A DNA stretch of 64,000 nt, taken from positions 37,582,120 to 37,646,119 of the forward strand of contig OX424563.1 of NCBI GenBank assembly GCA_949152475.1, given 5' to 3'. Source of the DNA: Terebella lapidaria (lineage: Eukaryota > Annelida > Polychaeta > Terebellida > Terebellidae). Numbering within the stretch: the stretch's first letter is position 1; every line of letters starts with the position of its first letter. The translations under genes and the position numbers were made by a program. Positions 53,901-64,000 of this stretch are shown here, one piece after another. The notes beneath the pieces are model-generated. The model did not search any database, was not told where the DNA came from, and saw nothing but the letters and a program-made list of their open reading frames with translations.

Positions 53901-56900
53901 ATGATTTACTCATGACAGATCCACTGGTGTGTTATTTACTCGGGGCTGATTCAAGTGTATGCTATATGATTTACCCATGACAGATCCACTGGTGTGTTAT
54001 TTACTCGAGGCTGATCCAAGTGTATGCTATATGATTTACCCATGACAGATCCACTGGTGTGTTATTTACTCGAGGCTGATCCAAGTGTATGCTATATGAT
54101 TTACCCATGACAGATCCACGGGTGTGTTATTTACTCGAGGCTGATCCAAGTGTATGCTATATGATTTACCCATGACAGATCCACTGGTGTGTTATTTACT
54201 CGAGGCTGATCCAAGTGTATGCTATATGATTTACCCATGACAGATCCACTGGTGTGTTATTTACTTGAGGCTGATCCAAGTGTATGCTATATGATTTACC
54301 CATGACAGATCCACTGGTGTGTTATTTACTCGAGGCTGATCCAAGTGTATGCTATATGATTTACCCATGACAGATCAAATGGTGTGTTATTTACTCGAGG
54401 CTGATCCAAGTGTATGCTATATGATTTACCCATGACAGATCCACTGGTCTGTTATTTACTCGAGGCTGATCCAAGTATATGCTATGACTTACCCATGACA
54501 GATCCACTGGTGTGTTATTTACTCGAGGCTGATCCAAGTGTATGCTATATGATTTACCCATGACAGGTCCACTGGTGTGTTTTTTACTCGAGGCTGATCC
54601 AAGTGTATGCTATGATTTACCCATGATAGATCCACTGGTGTGTTATTTACTCGAGGCTGATCCAAGTGTATGCTATATGATTTACCCATGACAGATCCAC
54701 TGGTGTGTTATTTACTCGAGGCTGATCCAAGTGTATGCTATATGATTTACCCATGACAGATCCACTGGTGTGTTATTTACTCGAGGCTGATCCAAGTGTG
54801 TGCTATATGATTTACCCATGACAGATCCAATGGTGTGTTATTTACTCGAGGCTGATCCAAGTGTATGCTATATGATTTACCCATGACAGATCCACTCGTG
54901 TGTTATTTACTCGAGGCTGATCCAAGTGTATGCTATGACGTACCCATGACAGATCCACGGGTGTGTTATTTACTCGAGGCTGATCCAAGTGTATGCTATA
55001 TGATTTACCCATGACAGATCCACTGGTGTGTTATTTACTCGAGGCTGATCCAAGTGTATGCTATGATTTACCCATGACAGATCCACTGGTGTGTTATTTA
55101 CTCGAACCTGATCCAAGTGTATGCTATTTGATTTACCCATGACAGATCCACTGGTGTGTTATTTACTCGAGGCTGATCCAAGTGTATGCTATATGATTTA
55201 CTCATGACAGATCCACTGTTGTGTTATTTACTCGAGGCTGATCCAAGTGTATGCTGTATGATTTACCCATGACAGATCCACTGGTGTCTTTTTTACTCGA
55301 GGCTGATCCACGTGTATGCTGTATGATTTACCCATGACAGATCCACTGGTGTGTTATTTTCTCAAGGCTGATCAAAGTGTATGCTATATGCTTTACCCAT
55401 GACAGATCCACTGGTGTGTTATTTACTCGAGGCTGACCCAAGTGTATGCTATATGATTTACCCATAACAGATCCACTGGTGTGTTATTTACTCGAGGCTG
55501 ATCCAAATGTATGCTATATGATTTACCCATGACAGATAGACTGGTGTGTTATTTACTCGAGGCTGACCCAAGTGTATGCTATATGATTTACCCATGACAT
55601 ATCCACTGGTGTGTTATTTACTCAAGGCTGATCCAAGTGTATGCTGTATGATTTACCCATGACAGATCCACTGGTGTGTTATTTACTCGAGGCTGATCCA
55701 AGTGTATGCTATATGATTTACCCATGACAGATCCACTGGTGTGTTATTTACTCGAGGCTGATCCAAGTGTATGCTATATGATTTACCCATGACAGATCCA
55801 CTGGTGTGTTATTCACTCGAGGCTGATCCAAGTGTATGCTATATGATTTACAAATGACAGATCCACTGGTGTGTTATTTACTCGAGGTTGATCCAAGTGT
55901 ATGCTATATGATTTACCCATGACAGATCCACTGGTGTGTTATTTACTTGAGGCTGATCCAAGTGTATGCTGTATGATTTACCCATGACATATCCACTGGT
56001 GTGTTATTCACTCAAGGCTGATCAAAGTTTATGCTGTATGATTTACCCATGACAGATCCACTGGTGTGTTATTTACTCGAGGCTGATCCAAGTGTATGCT
56101 GTATGTTTTACCCATGACAGATCCACTGGTGTGTTATTTACTTGAGGCTGATCAAAGTGAATGCTGTATGATTTACCCATGACAGATCCACTGGTGTGTT
56201 ATTTACTCGAGGCTGATCCAAGTGTATGCTATATGATTTACACATGACAGATCCACTGGTGTGTTATTTACTCGAGGCTGATCAAAGTGTATGCTGTATG
56301 ATTTACCCATGACAGATCCACTGGTGTGTTATTTACTCGAGGCTGATCCAAGTGTATGCTATGTGATTTACCCATGACAGATCCACTGGTGTGTTATTTA
56401 CTCGAGGCTGATCCAAGTGTATGCTATATGATTTACCCATGACAGATCCACTTTTGTGTTATTTACTCGAGGCTGATCCAAGTGTATGCTATATGATTTA
56501 CCCATGACAGATCCACTGGCGTGTTATTTACTCGAGGCTGATCCAAGTGTATGCTATATGATTTACCCATGACAGATCCACTGGTGTGTTATTTACTCGA
56601 GGCTGATCCAAGTGTATGCTATATGATTTACCCATGACAGACCCACTGGTGTGTTATTTACTCGAAGCTGATCCAAGTGTATGCTATATGATTTACCCAT
56701 GACAGATCCACTGGTGTGTTATTTACTCGAGGCTGATCCAAGTGTATGCTATATGATTTACCCATGACAGATCCACTGGTGTGTTATTTACTCGAGGCTG
56801 ATCCAAGTGTATGCTATATGATTTACCCATGTCAGATCCACTGGTGTGTTATTTACTCGAGGCTGATCAAAGTGTATGCTATATGATTTACCCATGACAG

Positions 56901-59900
56901 ATCCACTGGTGTTTTATTTACTCGAGGCTGATCCAAGTGTATGCTATATGATTTACCCATGACAGATCCAATGGTGTGTTATTTACTCGAGGCTGATCCA
57001 AGTGTATGCTATATGATTTACCCATGACAGATCCACTGGTGTGTTATTTACTCGAGGCTGATCCAAGTGAATGCTATGTGATTTACCCATGACAGATCCA
57101 CTGGTGTGTTATTTACTCGAGGCTGATCCAAGTGTATGCTATGATTTACCCATCACAGATCCACTGGTGTTATTTAGTCGAGGCTGATCCAAGTGTATGC
57201 TATATGATTTACACAAGACAGATCCACTGGTGTGTTATTTACTCGAGGCTGATCCAAGTGTATGCTGTATGATTTACTCATGACAGATCCACTGGTGTGT
57301 TATTTACTCGAGGCTGATCCAAGTGTTTGCTATGTGATTTACCCATGACAGATCCACTGGTGTGTTATTTACTCGAGGCTGATCCAAGTGTATGCTATAT
57401 GATTTACCCATGACAGATCCACTGGTGTGTTATTTACTTGAGGCTGATCAAAGTGTATGCTATATAATTTACCCATGACAGATCCACTGGTGTGTTATTT
57501 ACTCGAGGCTGATCCAAGTGTATGCTATATGAATTACCCATGACAGATCCACTGACGTGTTATTTACTCGAGGCTGATCCAAGTGTATGCTATATGATTT
57601 ACCCATGACAGATCCACTGGTGTGTTATTTACTCGAGGCTGATCCAAGTGTATGCTGTATGATTTACCCATGACAGATCCACTGGTGTGTCATTTACTTG
57701 AGGCTGATCAAAGTGTATGCTATATGATTTACCAATGACAGATCCACTGGTGTGTTATTTACTCGAGGCTGATCCAAGTGTATGCTATGTGATTTACCCA
57801 TGACAGATCCACTGGTGTGTTATTTACTCGAGGCTGATCCAAGTGTATGCTATATGATTTACCCATGACAGATCCACTGGTCTGTTATTTACTCGAGGCT
57901 GATCAAAGTGTATGCTATATGATTTACCCATGACAGATCCACTGGTGTGTTATTTACTCGAGGCTGATCCCAGTGTATGCTATATGATTTGCCCATGACA
58001 GATCCAATGGTGTGTTATTTACTCGAGGCTGATCCAAGTGTATGCTATATGATTTACCCATGACAGATCCACTGGTGTGTTATTTACTCGAGGCTGATCC
58101 AAGTGAATGCTATGTGATTTACCCATGACAGATCCACTGGTGTGTTATTTACTCGAGGCTGATCCAAGTGTATGCTATGATTTACCCATGACAGATCCAC
58201 TGGTGTTATTTACTCGAGAATGATCCAAGTGTATGCTATATGATTTACACATGACAGATCCACTGGTGTGTTATTTACTCGAGGCTGATCCAAGTGTATG
58301 CTGTATGATTTACCCATGACAGATCCACTGGTGTGTTATTTACTCGAGGCTGATCCAAGTGTATGCTATATGATTTACCCATGACAGATCCACTGGTGTG
58401 TTATTTACTCGAGGCTGATCCAAGTGTATGCTATATGATTTACCCATGACAGATCCACTGGTGTGTTATTTACTTGAGGCTGATCAAAATGTATGCTATA
58501 TGATTTACCCATGACAGATCCACTGGTGTGTTATTTACTCGAGGCTGATCCAAGTGTATGCCATATGAATTACCCATGACAGATCCACTGACGTGTTATT
58601 TACTCGAGGCTGATCCAAATGTATGCTATATGATTTACCCATGACAGATCCACTGGTGTGTTATTTACTCGAGGCTGATCCAAGTGTATGCTGTATGATT
58701 TACCCATGTCAGATCCACTGGTGTGTTATTTACTTGAGGCTGATCAAAATGTATGCTATATGATTTACCAATGACAGATCCACTGGCGTGTTATTTACTC
58801 AAGGCTGATCCAAGTGTATGCTATATGAATTACCCATGACAGATCCACTGGCGTGTCATTTACTCGAGGTTGATCCAAGTCTATGCTATATGATTTACCC
58901 ATGACAGATCCACTGGTGTGTTATTTACTCGAGGCTGATCCAAGTGTATGCTGTATGATTTACCCATGACAGATCCACTGGTGTGTTATTTACTTGAGGC
59001 TGATCAAAGTGTATGCTATATGATTTACCCATGACATATCCACTGGTGTGATATTTACTTGAGGCTGATCCAAGTGTATGCTATATGATTTACCCATGAC
59101 AGATCCAATGGTGTGTTATTTACTCGAGGCTGATCCAAGTGTATGCTATGATTTACCCATGACAGATCCACTGGTGTGTTATTTACTCGAGGCTGATCCA
59201 AGTGTATGCTATATGATTTACCCATGACAGATCCACTGGTGTGTTATTTACTCGAGGCTGATCCAAGTGTATGCTATATGATTTACCCATGACAGATCCA
59301 CTGGTGTGTTATTTACTCGAGGCTGATCCAAGTGTATGCTATGATTTACCCATGACAGATCCACTGGTGTGTTATTTACTCGAGGCTGATCCAAGTGTAT
59401 GCTATATGATTTACCCATGACAGATCCACTGGTGTGTTATTTACTCGAGGCTGATCCAAGTGTATGCTATGATTTAAACATGACAGATCCACTGGTGTGT
59501 TATTTACTCGAGCCTGATCCAAGTGTATGCTATATGATTTACCCATGACAGATCCACTGGTGTGTTATTTACTCAAGGCTGATCCAAGTGTATGCTATGA
59601 TTTGACCATGACAGATCCACTGGTGTGTTATATACTCGAGGCCGATCCAAGTGTATGCTATATGATTTACCCATGACAGATCCAATGGTGTGTTATTTAC
59701 TTGAGGCTGATCCAAGTGTATGCTATATGATTTACCCATGACAGATCCAATGGTGTGTTATTTACTCGAGGCTGATCCAAGAGTAAGCTATATGATTTAC
59801 TCATGACAGATCCACTGGTGTGTTATTTACTCGGGGCTGATCCAAGTGTATGCTATATGATTCACCCATGACAGATCCACTGGTGTGTTATTTACTCGAG

Positions 59901-62900
59901 GGTGATCCAAGTGTATGCTTTGACTTACCCATGACAGATCCACTGGTGTGTTATTTACTCGGGGCTGATCCAAGTGTATGCTATATGATTTACCCATGAC
60001 AGATCCACTGGTGTGTTATTTACTCGAGGCTGATCCAAGTGTATGCTATGACTTACCCATGACAGATCCACTGGTGTGTTATTTACTCGAGGCTGATCCA
60101 AGTGTATGCTATGTGATTTACCCATGACAGATCCACTGGTGTGTTATTTACTCGAGGCTGATCCAAGTGTATGCTATATGATTTACCCATGACAGATCCA
60201 CTGGTGTGTTATTTACTCGAGGCTGATCCAAGTGTATGCTATATGATTTACCCATGACAGATCCAATGGTGTGTTATTTACTCGAGGCTGATCCAAGTGT
60301 ATGCTATATGATTTACCCATGACAGATCCACTGGTCTGTTATTTACTCGAGGCTGATCCAAGTGTATGCTATGACTTACCCATGACAGATCCACTGGTGT
60401 GTTATTTACTAGAGGCTGATCCAAGTGTATGCTATATGATTTACCCATGACAGGTCCACTGGTGTGTTTTTTACTCGAGGCTGATCCAAGTGTATGTTAT
60501 GATTTACCCATGACAGATCCACTGGTGTGTTATTTACTCGAGGCTGATCCAAGTGTACGCTATATGATTTACCCATGACAGATCCACTGGTGTGTTATTT
60601 ACTCGAGGCTGATCCAAGTGTATGCTATATGATTTACCCATGACAGATCCACTGGTGTGTTATTTACTCGAGGCTGATCCAAGTGTATGCTATATGATTT
60701 ACCCATGACAGATCCAATGGTGTGTTATTTACTCGAGGCTGATCCAAGTGTATTCTATATGATTTACCCATGACAGATCCACTCGTGTGTTATTTACTCG
60801 AGGCTGATCCAAGTGTATGCTATGACGTACCCATGACAGATCCACAGGTGTGTTATTTACTCGAGGCTGATCCAAGTGTATGCTATATGATTTACCCAGG
60901 ACAGATCCACTGGTGTGTTATTTACTCAAAACTAATCCAAGTGTATGCTATGATTTACCCATGACAGATCCACTGGTGTGTTATTTACTCGAGGCTGATC
61001 CAAGTGTATGCTATATGATTTACCCATGACAGATCCACTGGTGTGTTATTTACTCGAGGCTGATCCAGGTGTATGCTATATGATTTACCCATGACAGATC
61101 CACTGTTGTGTTATTTACTCGAGGCTGATCCAAGTGTATGCTATATGATTTACCCATGACAGATCCGCTGGTGTGTTATTTACTCGAGGCTGATCCAAAT
61201 GTATGCTATATATGATTTACCCATGACATATCCACTGGTGTGTTATTTACTCGAGGCTGATCCAAGTGTATGCTATATGATTTGCTCATGACAGATCCAC
61301 TGTTGTGTTATTTACTCGAGGCTGATCCAAGTGTATGCTATTTGATTTACCCATGACAGATCCACTGGTGTGTTATTTACTCGAGGCTGATCCAAGTGTA
61401 TGCTGTATGATTTACCCATGACAGATCCACTGGTGTGTTATTTACTCGAGGCTGATCCAAGTGTATGCTATATGATTTACCCATGACAGATCCACTGGTG
61501 TGTTATTCACTCGAGGCTGATCCAAGTGTATGCTATATTATTTACAAATGACAGATCCACTGGTGTCTTTTTTACTCGAGGCTGATCCAAGTGTATGCTG
61601 TATGATTTACCCATGACAGATCCACTGGTGTGTTATTTACTCCAGGCTGATCCAAGTGTATGCTATATGATTTACCCATGACAGATCCACTGGTGTGTTA
61701 TTTACTCGAGGCTGATCCAAGTGTATGCTATAGGATTTACAAATGACAGATCCACTGGTGTGTTATTTACTCGAGGCTGATCCAAGTGTATGCTATATGA
61801 TTTACCCATGACAGATCCACTGGTGTGTTATTTATTCGAGGCTGATCCAAGTGTATGCTATATGATTTACCCATGACAGATCCACTGGTGTGTTATTTAC
61901 TTGAGGCTGATCCAAGTGTATGCTATATGATTTACCCATGACATATCCAATGGTGTGTTATTTACTCGAGGCTGATCCAAGAGTAAGCTATATGATTTAC
62001 TCATGACAGATCCACTGGTGTGTTATTTACTCGGGGCTGATCCAAGTGTATGCTATATGATTTACCCATGACAGATCCACTGGTGTGTTATTTACTCGAG
62101 GCTGATCCAAGTGTATGCTATTTGATTAACCCATGACAGATCCACTGGTGTCTTCTTTACTCGAGGCTGATCCAAGTGTATGCTGTATGATTTACCCATG
62201 ACAGATCCACTGCTGTGTTATTTACTCGAGGCTGATCCAAGTGTATGCTATGACTTACCCATGACAGATCCACTGGTGTGTTATTTACTCGAGGCTGATC
62301 CAAGTGTATGCTATATGATTTACCCATGACAGGTCCACAAGTGTGTTTTTTACTCGAGGCTGATCCAAGTGTATGTTATGATTTACCCATGACAGATCCA
62401 CTGGTGTGTTATTTACTCGAGGCTGATCCAAGTGTATGCTATATGATTTACCCATGACAGATCCACTGGTGTGTTATTTACTCGAGGCTGATCCAAGTGT
62501 ATGCTATATGATTTACCCATGACAGATCCACTGGTGTGTTATTTACTCGAGGCTGATCCAAGTGTATGCTATATGATTTACCCATGACAGATCCAATGGT
62601 GTGTTATTTACTCGAGGCTGATCCAAGTGTATGCTATATGATTTACCCATGACAGATCCACTCGTGTGTTATTTACTCGAGGCTGATCCAAGTGTATGCT
62701 ATGACGTACCCATGACAGATCCACGGGTGTGTTATTTACTCGAGGCTGATCCAAGTGTATGCTATATGATTTACCCATGACAGATCCACTGGTGTGTTAT
62801 TTACTCAAAACTAATCCAAGTGTATGCTATGATTTACCCATGACAGATCCACTGGTGTGTTATTTACTCGAGGCTGATCCAAGTGTATGCTATATGATTT

Positions 62901-64000
62901 ACCCATGACAGATCCACTGGTGTGTTATTTACTCGAGGCTGATCCAGGTGTATGCTATATGATTTACCCATGACAGATCCACTGGTGTGTTATTTACTCG
63001 AGGCTGATCCAAGTGTATGCTATATGATTTACCCATGACAGATCCACTGGTGTGTTATTTACTCGAGGCTGATTGAAATGTATGTTATATATGATTTACC
63101 CATGACAGATCCACTGGTGTGTTATTTACTCGAGGCTGATCCAAGTGTATGCTATATGATTTGCTCATGACAGATCCACTGGTGTGTTATTTACTCGAGG
63201 CTGATCCAAGTGTATGCTATTTGATTTACCCATGACAGATCCACTGGTGTCTTTTTTACTCGAGGCTGATCCAAGTGTATGCTGTATGATTTACCCATGA
63301 CAGATCCACTGGTGTGTTATTTACTCGAGGCTGATCCAAGTGTATGCTATATGATTTACCCATGACAGATCCACTGGTGTGTTATTCACTCGAGGCTGAT
63401 CCAAGTGTATGCTATATGATTTACCCATGACAGATCCACTGGTGTGTTATTTACTTGAGGCTAATCCAAGTGTATGCTATATGAATTACCCATGACAGAT
63501 CCACTGGCGTGTTATTTACTCGAGGCTGATCAAAGTGTATGCTATATGATTTATCAATGACAGATCCACTGGTGTGTTATTTACTTGAGGCTGATCAAAG
63601 TGTATGCTATATGATTTACCAATGACAAATCCACTGGCGTGTTATTTACTCAAGACTGATCCAAGTGTATGCTATATGAATTACCCATGACAGATCCACT
63701 GGCGTGTTATTTACTCGAGGTTGATCCAAGTCTATGCTATATGATTTACCCATGACAGATCCACTGGTGTGTTATTTACTCGAGGCTGATCCAAGTGTAT
63801 GCTGTATGATTTACCCATGACAGATCCACTGGTGTGTTATTTACTTGAGGCTGATCAAAGTGTATGCTATATGATTTACCAATGACAGATCCACTGGTGT
63901 GTTATTTACTCGAGGCTGATCCAAGTGTATGCTGTATGATTTACCCATGACAGATCCACTGGTGTGTTATTTACTTGAGGCTGATCAAAGTGTATGCTAT
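35931..64000. repeat. 65-bp dimeric satellite, about 430 units, continues past window end
   Basis: The unit consists of GATCCAAGTGTATGCTATAT plus GATTTACCCATGACA (35 bp) and GATCCACTGGTGTGTTATTT plus ACTCGAGGCT (30 bp). Length variants of 62-67 bp arise mainly from GCTATATGATTT/GCTATGATTT. The 30-bp half is clearly related to the 30-bp satellite on its left. Kilobase-scale internal duplications are visible from shared rare variants. Most units contain one CTCGAG. No genes are embedded; the small open frames near 43159, 52453 and 60770 are repeat artefacts. Confidence 0.98.

Noticed and set aside
43159..60964. Small open frames within the 65-bp satellite
   Set aside because: They occur only where length variants happen to remove stops and encode the repeat unit itself.

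Overview
The window is non-coding-gene-poor eukaryotic DNA, almost certainly from a metazoan and probably a marine invertebrate (mollusc or lower deuterostome). The reasons are the mixture of metazoan-type Ty3/gypsy elements, L2/CR1-like LINE fragments, a tRNA-derived SINE, intergenic repeats rich in TGACCTTGA/TCAAGGTCA, and very large tandem satellites. The exact taxon cannot be fixed from the sequence. I see no host protein-coding gene and no bacterial features.

Layout. (1) 1-5484: an old, minus-strand Ty3/gypsy element cut off by the window start. Its 5' LTR (about 4929-5484), a tRNA-His-type primer-binding site, gag, protease, part of RT and the integrase are recognisable, but it carries stops, frameshifts, a 415-bp duplication and a large deletion that removes the RT catalytic motif, RNase H and the start of integrase. 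(2) 5485-14420: a mosaic of repeats. It holds a 135-bp tandem repeat with nuclear-receptor-like half-sites, a related LTR in the opposite orientation ending at 7740, a foldback element with terminal inverted repeats and 21-bp palindromic internal repeats (7930-8517), a 150-bp repeat, a SINE, LINE fragments in both orientations, a 20-bp minisatellite, an (AAT)n tract and a 335-bp repeat carrying a perfect RFX X-box-like palindrome. (3) 14421-18225: a 73/74-bp satellite of about 50 units. (4) 18226-19136: a short unique stretch that ends in diverged copies of the distal satellite.

(5) 19137-35320: the most interesting object, a young, apparently nearly intact 16.2-kb Ty3/gypsy retrotransposon bounded by a 4-bp GTAT target-site duplication. 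It has 1.38-kb LTRs about 1% diverged, an 18/18 tRNA-Leu-type primer-binding site, an intact gag and an uninterrupted 1363-residue pol. Downstream of pol it carries two accessory genes, both with paired N-terminal zinc fingers (ORF3 and ORF4). Each accessory gene sits behind its own promoter-like block (CCAAT, CACGTG E-box, TATAAAAG) that resembles the LTR promoter. The ORF4-LTR portion is present twice, separated by a third, 3'-truncated LTR. This is best explained as an LTR-sharing tandem of two elements followed by a deletion of about 7.5 kb. The LTR leader also holds three evenly spaced hairpins with GNRA tetraloops.

(6) 35321-64000: the element sits in a satellite. A 30-bp repeat (35321-about 35930) passes into a 65-bp dimeric repeat derived from it, which runs to the end of the window (about 430 units) and shows kilobase-scale segmental duplications. 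Apparent ORFs across these arrays are by-products of the repeat period.
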